Source: Breviolum minutum Mf 1.05b.01 | Taxonomy: Eukaryota > Sar > Dinophyceae > Suessiales > Symbiodiniaceae | NCBI GenBank assembly: GCA_000507305.1 | Contig: DF239651.1 | Location: forward strand, 186,924 to 250,923 | Direction of reading: 5' to 3' | Length of the DNA stretch: 64,000 bases | In this document: positions 1 through 12,359 of the stretch, piece by piece | How positions within the stretch are numbered: position 1 is the stretch's first letter | How the letters are laid out: each line of letters begins with the position of its first letter | Notes under the pieces: model-generated | Told to the model about the DNA's origin: nothing | The model's database searches: none | What the model saw: the letters and a program-made list of their open reading frames with translations, nothing else | Program-made: the position numbers and the translations under genes

Positions 1-1114
1 CAAAATACATGTCCACCAAACGCTCCATTTGCGTGGTGTATTACGGTCAAAAATTGAGCAGCTCGAAAACTCAATCTCTCATGGCCTTCCTACGGCGTTT
101 TTACAGGAATAATGGTATGCACAACCTACTTACACACGAGATCACAACATACAGCCGTAGGTAACGAATAGATATCGGCCATTGGGAACAAACCTGCTTC
201 TTCTTAGCCCTTGTAGAGAATCTTTGTCTTTGCTGATTGTAGGGGATAACATATATTTCCTACTTGTACTTGGTGTTCCCAATGACTCTGGCAAAAAAAA
301 ACTGACAAGAAACTTTGGTCATTTGGTCACTTGTACCAAATGTGCAAAAATTGTCCAAAATCAGATCAATGACAAATGTGCCCACTGTGGAGTCTATTGT
401 TTTTTGATTACTAAAGCTAAAGATCATCATGGTGTCGGGCCGTCATTGAGTCATGACTCATGATAACACCCCAACCATCTGCCTTCCATTGCCCAGCCTG
501 GTTGGGGGCTGACGCCTTTGGGCTACAGTCCATGAGAACCTGTTCCTGAGTTCCAAGGTGAAACTCAGTCCAGCACATCCATCAAGTGTACTACGGAAAC
601 AAATACATCCAACAATCTCCCGGTTGTCAGCCCTATCCTCCCATCTATCTGCATGGAAACCCGGGCTGCACATGATTGTAGGTGAGACAGTTGAGGGGAA
701 AGCATTGAAATGATTCTTTAAATCAAGAAATCTGAGGCATGGGAGGGTTTTTCTTCAGTCTTTAAAAGCATGCTAGACTGCTAGACTCATTTCAAAGAGT
801 TGGATCCCTTCTCTTGCAAATGCTCATGAAAAACATGCGTTCATGTAAAAGCTTCGCAACAAGGTCCCGGGTAAGATCTCTACCAACTGCTGTGGATCAA
901 AACACATGAACAGAAATGACAAGTCCTTGCTTGATGGTTGCAAGTGGCAACAAAGGGAACCTGTCACAAACATGCTGAAAACATAGAAAACATCATTTGT
1001 CACAAAAATAATTGGAGGGCTAAAGGCCCCATGTCCTCCCGAAAAAAAAAGTCCCCTACAGAAATCCCTTGATTCCAAAATGTTCAACACCACCCCCGCC
1101 AAAAAAAAAACTCC

Positions 1115-4100
1115 AAGCTTCTAAAGTGCCATCATTCAATGAAGCCTCCAGTGCTTCACGCAACATGGCCTTTCGTGCTTCTAAGGCCTCAATTTCAGTG
1201 GAAGCTTTGTTGTTCTTTTCTGAAGGTTGAACTGTTGATGGCAAAGGATGACAAAGGTATCCATAAGGATATCTTTATCCATCTATGTCAGGTGACAGAT
1301 CACTATTCTTACATTTCCAGACCAACAAACTGCAAAAGTTGTCCATGAACAGTTGCCTTCCACCTTGTTCTTCAATCTGATCTTAGCTCCAAAGATCTTC
1401 AAAACAAACACACCCCATCAATCTCCCCCAAGCATCTCCACCTCAGGAGTCACTTCTTGAGACACTTTCGGGACTTCCTTCAGGGTCGGCAAAGGTTAGG
1501 TGGTTTCAGTCCCCTTGAAACCAACCATGACCGACCTGGAAACTTACCATGGATCATGATCCATCCATCCTTGGCTTCACATCTTTTTCACCTTGGGACC
1601 TTGATGATTTGATGACTCAAGATGGACCCACCATATCTCCTCTTTGGCTTTGTTTTTACGCTCCGCCCTTCCTCTTTGAATCGCCTGGCGTCATGCGTCA
1701 TGCGTCAAATGACCATCTGTTTTAATGGAATATACCCTCCCTGAAAGCCACGAGAAGGCACCTGCTAAAACAAACGTGGAGGGCTTTAGAAAATGATCTT
1801 TTACCTTTATAAAGTCTTCTTTCGGTGCCTGCCTGCCTGTCAAAATTCGCCCGGGATAAATCAGGGCAAAGGTGTTCCGTTCAACTCATGCAAACTGAAG
1901 CCCAACTAAAAGGGCCAAAGCTTGGGCCAAAGCTTGGGCCCATCCCTAACCCACCTGAATCCGGACAGCAGCTTCAGCTTTCTGACGCTCGAACTCTTCC
2001 TCGCGCTCCTGAAGCACCGGGGCACCGAAAAGCATTTAAAGCATTTGCCAATTAATGATGTATATAAGTGCATATATATATATATATGCGATAATTATAC
2101 TATATTACAACTTCACCAAATGACACATGATTAAATCTGATGTCATATACGAGATACATGTGCTCATTAGGTCTGCTTGGTAATGTCGTTCATCTTGATG
2201 TGCCGGTGATGTGCCCAGGACTTATAACTTCAGGGCTTGAGATGCTTGGATCACTGAGCTTCTGTCCAAACTCTCAGTGAGTTCCAAAACAACTTTTGGG
2301 ATCGTGAAGTAACCAGAAAATGAATCTGAAGCACCCCTCAGACTAAACAGAAGCAACAACATAAGCAGCAACATGGAAAAAAACCATACAAATGGATGTT
2401 TCCGAAAATAGAGGTACCCCCAAATCATCCATTTTAATAGGGTTTTCCATTGTAAACCATCCATTTTGGGGTACCCCTATTTTTGGAAACACCCAAATGC
2501 TCTCATCACCATCTTCCTACCCTAAGCACCTCTTGCCATGCAGCTGCACGGTTGGCCAATTCAGAGCCCAGGGTGCCAGCCATCAAGGTCTGACCCAACT
2601 TGACCTGCAGCTACCAAAGAAGCATCTTTTTAATACGTAGTACTGAGTCAAGCCTAGGAAAAGATTAAAATTAGCTCAACAAACATACATATTTTTTTGT
2701 GATACCAATTTTAATCACTATCTACTTTTTAAATAAATATAGATATATATATATATATGTATTTTATAAATAATATGCGTACATTATATATACCAACTCA
2801 ACTGAGAATGAGCCTTTCATCACCCTTTCCCCCATGGTTTTGGAGGGAACCCATTGGCCTTAGCAGCTTCCACCTCCTCCAGGACCATGGCATTGGAGAT
2901 CAACATCTGAGTGGAAAACGGTGCCGGTATGTCTGGGGGAACGTTCCATCTCTACTGGGGGATTCAAAATCTGAATCTGAAACACTGGGCCCTTTCACTT
3001 CCCCTCAGATTTGATGGCAAAGTTGTGCAGTTTGAGTGAAGAGAGCTTCCAAGTCAAGCAAAAATGGAGCAAAACAGGACTAACGCATCTTCCGACGAGG
3101 ATCTCCCAAGTGATCGCCAGAGAAAGCCCATGCATCCAAAGCCAAAGCCTCCTGCGCTCGTTCACCGGATTCTGGTTGACAATGGTGAGCATGACATGGT
3201 TTGCCCTTCTGAAAAATACAAATTGGTTTCATTATATCTAAAATACATATACATAAAACAAGTTGTATTCATTCATGCTCCTCTCATCCTGCGGTGTTTT
3301 TTGGGAAATGGCGATTTTTTCTCTGATTGAATGAAACGAAACACATGTCTTTCAATAGTCTGACGCTCCCAACACCTTCATGCCATGTTGCTGGTCTGAC
3401 TCAATCTACGGGGGCTTGATGGGAGAAATCATGCACCATCGGGGACGTATAAAACCCTGGAAATAATGGGATAAACTACCAACCTCAACGGGTGAACGCA
3501 GGATTTTTGAACCATCAACAGTATCATCACACATCTGTATAGGAAGAGTAGCATTAGAATTTCCAATCGCCAACTTTGATGCAATCATTGTTTGCCAGGT
3601 TCAGGTGACCTTGCTGAAAGGCTTCACCAAGTCCACAAACATAGTTCCATGTATCAAGGTTTATGGGACATGTATCTGTGGATGTCTCATCTTGACTCAG
3701 GGCTGCACATGTGTCACGTCCAATTCCCAATGAGTGCAAATCAACAACATCACCACATCACCACATCATCACCACAGAACGTGGATGCCAACATGTTTCC
3801 CAACTGCTGCCCAAAGTCCTCATCTTCAACGCCTTAGGATCTTTGACACCCAGAAATTGGGTGACACAAATGCCCTGAGCTTTCCATGCTGTTAGAAGGT
3901 GTTTGGGTCCTAGACTTTGGGAGTAAAACTTGACAACCTTCATCCCCTCCCAAGGCCTTCAGGGAATGGGTCAGTGATCAGGGAATTAACATCTCCAAGA
4001 ATATGGCTGGAATCATCTCCAGCCAACAAAAGAAAGCCAAAGGAAAACGCTCAAAATCCATCATCCCAAGTATCATCAAATTAATATAAGGATATATGGA

Positions 4101-4465
4101 AAGACACATTTATGTATGCCATTTAGCATGTAAAGTACTCACATGAAAAATATGAAATAAGCAATATATATATATATATGTAATTTATGTAATTATATCC
4201 AGATCTATCCAGGGTATACGGACCATCGTGGACCATAATCTCAGTACCCCCCCCCTCCCCCACAGTCCCTCACCAAAAAAAAACCTGGTGAGAGGCTGCC
4301 TTGAGCTACCAAGATCCATTTTTCCAACATCCAAAGGGGGTACCAAGGCAACAAACCCTCGAGCTCCGCCGCTTTTTCAGCCGTTTTTTTGCAGATGTGG
4401 TACCTATGGGTGTCAGCTCTCTAGGTTTCACCACATCCAAGGCATCCTGTACTTCCATGTTATCC
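1115..4465 (-). CDS. Scattered exons of an unidentified, partly coiled-coil protein
   Basis: Several short minus-strand segments read like exons. 4345-4465 contains VQDALDVVKPREL followed by a basic run KKRLKKRRSSR (a possible nuclear signal). 2830-2905 contains VLEEVEAAKANGFPPKPWG. 2224-2340 contains FTIPKVVLELTESL and ends in a stop after QASQALKL. 1955-2008 is an 18-codon exon with CAG before it and GTGGGT after it, reading EREEEFERQKAEAAVRIQ, an acidic/basic helix ending in an IQ-like motif. 1115-1219 contains EIEALEARKAMLREALEA, a strong helix. Coiled-coil character is visible but no family is recognised. The stop at about 2224 means this may be two genes. The rest of 1-4850 shows nothing else I can support. 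Confidence 0.35.
2394..2495. repeat. Foldback (MITE-like) inverted repeat
   Basis: Two arms of about 40 bases are near-perfect reverse complements around a short AT-rich loop. The left arm contains GTTTCCGAAAATAGAGGTAC and the right arm, read on the minus strand, contains GTTTCCAAAAATAGGGGTAC. It carries no coding sequence. It resembles a non-autonomous foldback element or an intronic hairpin. Confidence 0.7.
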
Positions 4466-4857
4466 TGGGAGCCATGGAGTCTGGAGAATTTTGTTCAGGG
4501 ATTTTACCCTGGAAGACTACTTGGAAGACCCAATGTCACCACCGGAAACGCTCACATGGAAACCAAATTTCCGGAAGTATATTCAATATATTCTCAGCTT
4601 TCTGCTTCTCAAATCCACCAATGCACGGCCGATAAAATATCTTTCTTGTTAAATCCCCTTCAAAAAATCAACTCTTTGCATTATTCAATAAAAAAACACT
4701 TGAAAATAAGAGAAAAACTTAGAAAACTGATGAAACTTGTAGAAAATCAGGATAAGATTGGATAAGTGATGAGTATACCTCCAAGTCTGCCCACAAATCC
4801 TTAAGTTACATGGAATTTCTTGAAAACCCCCTACGAACTTGCCACCGACTTCACGTG

Positions 4858-5022
4858 TCAACCGTCCTTAACGACCAAGGCTTCAGCGCGACACAAAAAA
4901 GCCGCCTCTTGGGACAACTCCGCCACCATGTCCTGCAGCACCGACGTCACCGAGTCTGAGAAACGTCTCCCCGGTCCATTGGGGATCGCTTCAGCCTTGG
5001 AGGTGTTTTTTCCCTCGTCCAT
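4858..5022 (-). CDS. Small ORF, probable first exon of the downstream gene
   Basis: An ATG at 5022 opens a 54-codon frame beginning MDEGKNTSKAEAIPNGPG and continuing with an amphipathic stretch, SVTSVLQDMVAELSQEAAF, before a TGA. The ATG lies only 54 bp after the stop of the phosphagen kinase (5076), on the same strand. That suggests a first exon: a GT (GTTGAC) just before the TGA could be its donor, joining it to the basic exon at 4345-4465. It could also be a complete small protein. No family is recognised. Confidence 0.4.
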   Translation of the reverse strand: MDEGKNTSKAEAIPNGPGRRFSDSVTSVLQDMVAELSQEAAFLCRAEALVVKDG

Positions 5023-5075
5023 CGTTTGTATATAGATATATATTTATAGGGAGAGAGAGAGTTTGTTCTTCATTC

Positions 5076-8000
5076 TTAAAACGCTCTTGGCGAGAAACAT
5101 GCGCATAACTTTTTCAGTGCACCAAGTTCGTTGATGGTCTGGGATACAATCTTCAGCTCGGAAGACTCTCCATGTATTGATATCCACTATACAAAAGATA
5201 TTGAAAGGATGTTTCGGTGTAGCTGGACTAAGATGCACCAAAACTATGTTCCCAACCCCAAGAGTCGGATGGGTTGAAGATGTTCCAAGTTGACCACACC
5301 TCTGCTCGGATGCCGATCTTCTGCCGGTGGGAAATCTCCAGCAAACCTTCTACACGAAGCCCCTGTTCGTCCAACACACCACGCCTGGCTGTCAAACGAG
5401 GCAAAGAAAATACATGCATAACTTGAATCAGCCATCTGTGGGTGTAGCATGTGAGTTTGAAGGCGGGTGTCTCTGATCAAGCTTTGATATGATGGTGTGT
5501 ATTGACACAAGACATGTATGCAGCAAATATGCTGCACCCAACTAACTCTACCTACTCAATAGACTGTGGAACTGGACTACTCAATAGACTGTGGAACTGG
5601 ACTCCACCTACGACTTCATCTCACTGAATTTCGGCCATACTGCCATGTCTCACCATCGTTGATTGAAAGTGACACTCAACCAAATACACTTGAAGTCACT
5701 TGATTATGTCTAACCTGAGTATTTTGTGAGAGGCAGATGCCATCGACAGCTTCACCCTCCAAAAACAAATACCGAGCTACGCAATGACGTCACGGCTTTT
5801 ACACCAATCCACCAGTTCCTTCTTCCTTGGTCAACCCGAAGCTGGGGAAGGTGGATCGCACACATCTTGTTGCATGCTCTGACACTACTTGGGTTCAGGT
5901 GCATTCAATTCTCCAGTTCGTTGCCCAACCAACTTCAACTTGCCCACCGGCTGTCTGAATAGATTGGGTAAGTCAGTTGCGCTGAAAAAAATGAATCGCT
6001 CCCATTGCACGACTGCTTTTCGTTCCCCATTTGTGGGCAGTTCACAGTTGGGGCTTATGATAAATTCAAGCCCCACGGAGAGCTTCATATCACAGGTTCA
6101 GTGGAACGACCAATCACTGAATGTTGACATGGTGTAAATTCAAGATCAAATATCATTCAATTTAATATATTTTAATATCACATAGTATTACATAAGCAAA
6201 ATGTCACGCATATAAAAATCATTGGATCTTTGGATCATTTCAAGATGGTTCTCCATTTCCACTTCAAAGGCAGGCAACGCTTCCATCAACTTCGGAAGTC
6301 TCAGGACCTGAGTCGAAAGCGACCAACCAAGACTTGCGTTGGTCAAAGGCCAGAAATCAGAAGCGGATCAAAATTTCTCAGAAATCACAGGCTAAGATTG
6401 AAAACTAATCAGAAGTGAGGTCTCTCGAACATTAATTTTGCAATAAGACTTCATTCAGCAACTAGAATCCATAAAATCAAAAGAATTACATTCAAAGGCA
6501 GGAATGAGCTAAACATCCAGAGCCTTTGAAGTAAATGAATTCAAATGACAAATAATCATTTAGCGAATTTCCGCCGTATCCTTTTGCAAGGATAAGATCA
6601 GCACCCTTGGCCCAACCCCTCCAAGGCTGCGACATAACTGGCCACCATGGCAATGCCCAAATTCATTGGTGATGAGGTCCTAATGTCGTTGAAACAAGAT
6701 GAAACAAGTAGGTCATCACAAACTACAGGGGTCATGATAATATGACCAACATGTACCCATTGTACCACCATTTCCAACGCACTCAAATTTGATATTTGTC
6801 TTGTTAACTCCTCCATCATTGATGTTACATCATGTTGCATGAGTTTCCAAGGCAGCCTGTGCCGAAGGCTGCTTCCGAAAGCTGAGCTTTCGCAATTGCG
6901 GCACCCCAAGCCTTCTACCATCTTCTACCAAACTGAAGGTGCATAATGGCGCATACACTCATCCAATAACAAACAACATCATCAAAAATAACCATCTAAT
7001 CTCCATGGCCTCCCTTCAACCGTGGCACAAATATCCCAAACGCTGTGTCTGTTCAAAGCCATAGCTGGACTCCAACAATCGTAGAACCTTAATCCCATCC
7101 CATCCCAGATCTTTTCATTCCATCCTTGATCAACAAAAAGAACTGGATCAACGATCAACTCAATCACACCCATCTCCAGAGCACGATTGAAGTTGGAGAC
7201 GGAGTGGTGTTGTTGCTATTTGTGTGTTGGTTGGGATGCTGAAGAATCTATAGAACCAGGTGCATGTAAGAATACCTAAAAAGAATCATTCAAATTCCTG
7301 GACGCTGCCAAGAAAACAACTGACCATGTTCCAACTGAAATCCAACCAATAAAAGGACTGAAATAACCTCAACGAAAATTTGCATGAAGTTCAATGATTT
7401 AGCAAATGTTTATTTGTTTTTGGGGGGGTTGTAGGTACCAAACAAAGTTCATGGCTTCATGCTCACTTGTTCCACCAGTTTTTATTGCTGAGACGTGCAT
7501 CAGCACATGCAATCCAAAGGACCCGGTTGGCATCCAACAAACACTGCTTGAGATTGCCATCTTTTCTGTCCTTAGCCATGAGCTCCTATCAGACCACATG
7601 TTGTGAATCTCGATTTTTGAGGCTCATGGTTTACAATCCGTGTGGTGACTTTTTAACTTGCATTTGCACATAAGAGCCAAAGAAAAATAGATGTCAGAAA
7701 AGCCAACACTTGGTACTGCAAAAAAAAGAACATGAGTAGTCAAGGCATCCAAAAAATATACGTATTTACATGTATGTACATACTACGGATTTTTCTCCCA
7801 ATGTCAATGTGTGTGTAGATGCGAGTAGATAAAAATGTAAGCACAGAGAGGGAGAAAACGTCAGGGTGAGCACCTGTAAAGGTTGCATGACTTTTCTTTG
7901 AGTGGTCTCTCTTGATTCTGGAAGTCCACGTCGAACGGGCTACGAGATCAACGCTCAACGTTACCTACCATACAACGGCCGTCTCCTTACATCCGCATTT

Positions 8001-9035
8001 CGCAGAACCTGTAACATTCATCTTACATCCCGGTCCAACTTAGACTTAGCCTTGAAGTACGTGTCCAGAGTCAACACGTCCAATTCCACATACTTCCCAT
8101 CCTCTCCGTGCTAAGGGTATCCACAAAAATTAAACACTTTGACAGGATATATACAAGGGTGGCCTTGACCATTCTTCACATAAATAATTGAAAGGAAATC
8201 TATCTAATATCATCTACTTTCTACTAGTTGGTGGTTTCAGCCCCCTTGAAAAATATTTCTCAAATTGGATAATTTTCCCTGAAGGGGTGAACATAAAAAA
8301 ATCTTTGAAGCAGTCATGCCCAGTCTATATATCTATTCATCCAAGATGCCACCATGATTTTGAAATGTTCCTCCTCATTGATCCAGGCAGTCATAGCACT
8401 TGAGTCATCTTTGGGTTCCAGGACGAAGACCCCACGACCTTCAGGCCAATGTCGTCCTCCACCAGTGCTGAGGACAGCAGGAGAATCTGGTTCACGAAAC
8501 AGGAGCCCTGAGTCCAGCAGCATCTTCTCCTGCGGCTCAGCTTCGGGCAAATTGTTCAAAAACAATGACAAAACCTTATGAACTTGAGATTCAAGCATTC
8601 CAGTATCAGAAAAAAACACCAAATAACGCCTTGACATCATACTTCTAGCATTCTAGCATAGATAAGCCCTGCGAGCATATGGGCGGTATCGGGATGTATA
8701 GGGCTGCGGCATAGGACCCACAAATTCACATTGATCCTAGCCCTGCTGCACCAGCAGCTAGCAAGTCATATATGAAAACATCGATCTCACAGCTGACACG
8801 CCTCAGCAGCATCCATACCCTTGGGTTTGGCTGCAAAGCTGGTGGAGCCCACCAAGGGGAAATAGCTGCCAAAGTCTTTCAATAATAACACAATTCGTCT
8901 CTCCACCTGCAAACCGAGATGACAGTTACACAAAAGGCTCTGGGGCTACACAGTTATATCAATTCTATCCTCAGATGTGCTTACAACCTTCCAAGTAGCT
9001 CCTTAGTTTCCTGAGAAGGGTGGGATTTTAGATAC
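5076..9035 (-). CDS. Divergent phosphagen (guanidino) kinase, about seven exons
   Basis: Family role: reversible phosphate transfer between ATP and a guanidino compound (arginine or creatine type), buffering cytosolic ATP. Exons in order: 8988-9035 (HPSQETKELL) and 8790-8909 (VERRIVLLLKDFGSYFPL), matching the family's vE...G.YyPL segment; 8353-8529 (EKMLLDSGLLF, then HWPEGRGVF and AWINEEEHFKIM, matching DDHFLF, DWPDGRGI and vWiNEEDHlrv); about 6775-6856 (MQHDVTSMMEELT); 6606-6679 (SSPMNLGIAMVASY, aligned with CPTNLGTGLRASVH); 5300-5384 (EISHRQKIGIRAE, aligned with dISNkrRlGltE); 5076-5156 (LKIVSQTINELGALKKL, the C-terminal helix, then TAA). Splice limits are approximate; one junction (GMDAAE to EKMLL) uses a GC donor. 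The active-site Cys position appears to be Ser. The N-terminal exon with the usual STRVR-like region is not identified upstream (9036-9576). It could be a pseudogene or a neofunctionalised paralogue. Confidence 0.75.
5553..5602. repeat. Tandem duplication of a 25-bp unit
   Basis: Two adjacent identical copies of CTACTCAATAGACTGTGGAA plus five bases lie inside the phosphagen kinase locus, in a probable intron. It looks like simple replication slippage. Confidence 0.8.
8222..8320. repeat. Dispersed foldback-like repeat, copy 1
   Basis: The segment starts GTTGGTGGTTTCAGCCCCCT and continues TGAAAAATAT; it matches the copy at 25031-25130 over most of its length. The right arm is eroded here. It sits in a probable intron of the phosphagen kinase gene. 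Confidence 0.65.
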
Positions 9036-9576
9036 CTTTGGCTGCAAGGCTTTTTTCTTCCAACCATCCAGTTTATCACAAATGATGGGTTAATCCCCAA
9101 AAACAGTCCCTGTTTTGTGCAAACTGGACAAAACCATGGACCACAGTTGAGGTTGCAGGTTGCGAACACAAATCTGAACCTGGAATAATATATATGAAAC
9201 CCAGTTCATCATCAGCTATATGGACTATGTGCCAATTGGTGCAGGATTTCGGATGAATTTGCCATCAAAAATCGCAGTGAATTTGTCATTAACTCCCTTC
9301 TTTCAACAGCTTGAGGTTCCTATTTTTTTGCATGAATTCCATTCCGCACCAAAGAGATCCACATTTGGCGGATCCCGAGATTTGTATTGTTTCATGAGAG
9401 ACATGTGCCTCATGAGGTGAAAACAGAGATAGCAACTGGAAGTCTCAGATATCTCAAGATCCTTTGATTCGGATCTCGAGTTTTTTTGGGGAAGCTGTTT
9501 TTGTTGCTTCCCCTGTTGACTTGTTGCCCATCTCAAAATGCTTCAAACGGGCGCATGGAGGGTCCCCCATGCGCCA

Positions 9577-10962
9577 TCACACAATGTCGCAATACACCTG
9601 ACGTTGTCTTGGTTTACCTCGGAAGACGTCCTCGAACTTGTTATGAAGCTCCTCTGATGCTTGAATTCCCACTTTCTTCTGATCTCCCAGGTAGCAACGA
9701 CAATAGTCTCTCATTGCCTCATCTCGATCCAGCTCGGCAAAGAGATTCTGGAAGGTGCGTTTAAGGTCAAAGCCTTGGGTTTGATGATGTACCGGATCCT
9801 CCAACTGCTCAGTGAGGGCATTGAGGCCATAAAACACACAGGCCATACCCACTGTAGTGGCACCCAAAACCAAATTTGATTCATTGCAGACACACCATGG
9901 ATACAGCACCACATAAACAAAGATGACTGTCTCCAACATCCAACGGAATTGCGACGTCACAAAGTTCTCTCGAAACATGAGCAGGAAGTCAAACTTTGAA
10001 AACAGGGTATGAAGTTCCTCCTCTGTATTTCGATGAAAGCGACGGATGATTGAAATCTTATCCATCTTGTCCTTCCCGGCACTGTTGGTAGCGAGATCAG
10101 GATCAAACAACTGGTCACAAAGCTCCCGTAGCCACAGGAGTAAAGGTCGTGGGGAGATATGGGCACTGTGCTTTGCGCGCAGCACAAATGCCACATCTCG
10201 GTATTCTTCGGGCAGCATTCCCAAATCGGCCACATGATCTCCTTCTTTCATAACAGGCAAAGCCCAGGCCGCTGCCTCCAGGAAAGTGAATTCCAGCACA
10301 GCACGAAGTTTGTCTTTGGCCGTCGGCTCAAAGTGGACCAAATACAGCAGGTTCTTGGCGCAATTCATCATGTCCAAGACTCCTGCCATCAACTTCTGAC
10401 GACGCGACACCGCATTCTTGGCACGTAAGGACAGCAAGACTGCCAGCAGCAAACCCACGGCTCGGAAGAAGGACGTGTCCACGAGTTGCATTTGAACCGC
10501 TCCAGTGAGTACCACCAAGACATAAGAAAAGAAGACAAACAAGAAGTGTACGAAGTGACGGGGAGGCATGTCAGAGAAGATCGAGATGACAATCAGAAAG
10601 CCCTGATACGTTTCCTTGATGCTTTCACCACAGAAGCATCCTTCCACCTTGGACAACCAGGAAGACATGTTGTAAAGTTGTTCATCATTGGTGACCAACA
10701 TCGTCCTGCGAGGGGGATAAGCTTCACCTGTCTTTCGCCCCTGTGGTGACTCGCCAGGAACGTTGGTGGGCAATGGGGAGTAGACATTATTTGACATAAG
10801 AGAGCACATGGCTTCTTCTGTTTTCAACACGAAAATCACTGTTAGACTAGTCCAGGACCATGTCTTGAGCCAGAACAATATGCGCGAATAAACAACTCTT
10901 GGATGGTAAAGAACGAGGCGGCACTGCGGCACGTTGGGACAAGTTGGGGTGGCCCAAAACAA
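9577..10962 (-). CDS. Bestrophin-like anion channel (RFP-TM family)
   Basis: An uninterrupted 461-codon frame. Family role: homopentameric chloride or bicarbonate channel, often calcium-regulated, in the plasma membrane, or in thylakoid or other internal membranes in algae. Visible features: hydrophobic segments at about residues 136-157, 168-180, 343-356 and 364-380; an arginine-rich stretch after the second (LLSLRAKNAVSRRQK), as in the family's lLsfRtn.a..R; LYPWC near 354; and the hallmark FYGLNALTEQLEDP at 377-390, equivalent to the conserved G...ie.lEdPFg. The Phe-Gly after the Pro is not conserved here (Val-His). The start is uncertain: Met56 (10797) or Met52 (10809) may be the true start, because the first 50 residues look atypical. 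No intron is needed. It lies head-to-tail upstream of the phosphagen kinase. Confidence 0.82.
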   Translation of the reverse strand: MFWATPTCPNVPQCRLVLYHPRVVYSRILFWLKTWSWTSLTVIFVLKTEEAMCSLMSNNVYSPLPTNVPGESPQGRKTGEAYPPRRTMLVTNDEQLYNMSSWLSKVEGCFCGESIKETYQGFLIVISIFSDMPPRHFVHFLFVFFSYVLVVLTGAVQMQLVDTSFFRAVGLLLAVLLSLRAKNAVSRRQKLMAGVLDMMNCAKNLLYLVHFEPTAKDKLRAVLEFTFLEAAAWALPVMKEGDHVADLGMLPEEYRDVAFVLRAKHSAHISPRPLLLWLRELCDQLFDPDLATNSAGKDKMDKISIIRRFHRNTEEELHTLFSKFDFLLMFRENFVTSQFRWMLETVIFVYVVLYPWCVCNESNLVLGATTVGMACVFYGLNALTEQLEDPVHHQTQGFDLKRTFQNLFAELDRDEAMRDYCRCYLGDQKKVGIQASEELHNKFEDVFRGKPRQRQVYCDIV

Positions 10963-11274
10963 AGCAACTCATGTGCTACCTATACGACTATTTACATAAT
11001 TCACATATATAACAATTATACATATATCAAAATCAATTGGTGTGAATATATTCTAGATCTGGAATCATATAGTAGATCAACCTCAAATCCGTGGGCAGTT
11101 TTTTAACCATCTCGCCAACCCGAATTCTGTCCCTCAACCATCCGTGGCACGTGCCTCCGATCGCTGCGCTCGTGCCATATGTGGCACAAAAGGGACATCT
11201 TTCAGGTTCCTGCTCCAGATCTGAGTGGGCCCGTGAGGAACCAAAGTGAAACTCTAGCCAGTTATTTAGGGAAT
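10963..11274. other. No gene recognised
   Basis: Between the bestrophin ORF and the AT-rich tract I see no convincing exon or structured repeat. Any trans-splice acceptor for the bestrophin transcript would lie here, but none could be singled out. Confidence 0.4.
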
Positions 11275-11535
11275 GGAATGAATAACCATATATATAATAA
11301 AAAATATATAATATAAAATATAAAAAAAATATATAATATATAGAATATAAAATATGAAATACAAAAAATACATATAATATAATATATATATAATATATAT
11401 AATATAAATATAATATATGTTATGTATATTAAATATAAATAATATATATCATATATATCATATAATAAATATATTAAATATATATTATATATGATAAATA
11501 TTATATATATTAAATATATATTACATATGATATAT
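11275..11535. repeat. AT-rich low-complexity tract (TATAA-type)
   Basis: Nearly pure A/T made of degenerate ATATAATATA units, running straight into the assembly gap. Open frames across it are artefacts of composition. Confidence 0.9.
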
Positions 11536-12199
11536 NNNNNNNNNNNNNNNNNNNNNNNNNNNNNNNNNNNNNNNNNNNNNNNNNNNNNNNNNNNNNNNNN
11601 NNNNNNNNNNNNNNNNNNNNNNNNNNNNNNNNNNNNNNNNNNNNNNNNNNNNNNNNNNNNNNNNNNNNNNNNNNNNNNNNNNNNNNNNNNNNNNNNNNNN
11701 NNNNNNNNNNNNNNNNNNNNNNNNNNNNNNNNNNNNNNNNNNNNNNNNNNNNNNNNNNNNNNNNNNNNNNNNNNNNNNNNNNNNNNNNNNNNNNNNNNNN
11801 NNNNNNNNNNNNNNNNNNNNNNNNNNNNNNNNNNNNNNNNNNNNNNNNNNNNNNNNNNNNNNNNNNNNNNNNNNNNNNNNNNNNNNNNNNNNNNNNNNNN
11901 NNNNNNNNNNNNNNNNNNNNNNNNNNNNNNNNNNNNNNNNNNNNNNNNNNNNNNNNNNNNNNNNNNNNNNNNNNNNNNNNNNNNNNNNNNNNNNNNNNNN
12001 NNNNNNNNNNNNNNNNNNNNNNNNNNNNNNNNNNNNNNNNNNNNNNNNNNNNNNNNNNNNNNNNNNNNNNNNNNNNNNNNNNNNNNNNNNNNNNNNNNNN
12101 NNNNNNNNNNNNNNNNNNNNNNNNNNNNNNNNNNNNNNNNNNNNNNNNNNNNNNNNNNNNNNNNNNNNNNNNNNNNNNNNNNNNNNNNNNNNNNNNNNN
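11536..12199. other. Assembly gap (664 N)
   Basis: Unresolved bases lie between the AT-rich tract and the 3' side of the DIRS-like element. Any terminal sequence of that element lying here is unreadable. Confidence 0.99.
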
Positions 12200-12208
12200 G
12201 CTGGAGGG

Positions 12209-12250
12209 ATCTTGAGCGAGAAACGTTATGTGAATCACTCTTGTTTGTCA
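12209..12250. repeat. 42-bp direct repeat, element 3' side
   Basis: Identical over 42 bp to 19504-19545 (plus strand begins ATCTTGAGCGAGAAACGTTA and ends CTCTTGTTTGTCA). Similarity stops sharply on both sides. It lies 10 bases from the assembly gap. Confidence 0.9.
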
Positions 12251-12359
12251 AGAGCTCAACACGCACTTTTTCTCCATTGTCTTCAACATACGTGTGGTGC
12301 TAGGGTGAAAAAGCACCATTTGATGCCACCCATCAATCCCACCTTGACCTTCGGTTTGC

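Noticed and set aside
4228-4765. 135- and 154-codon plus frames
   Set aside because: The minus strand of the same stretch reads more like an exon (VQDALDVVKPREL plus a basic motif) and agrees with the orientation of neighbours.
12209-12250. 42-bp repeat as a spliced leader
   Set aside because: Only the last eight bases resemble the leader end; the rest does not match.
11262-12303. Long open frames of 240-334 codons on both strands
   Set aside because: They run through the N gap and AT-rich repeat; the openness is an artefact of undefined bases.
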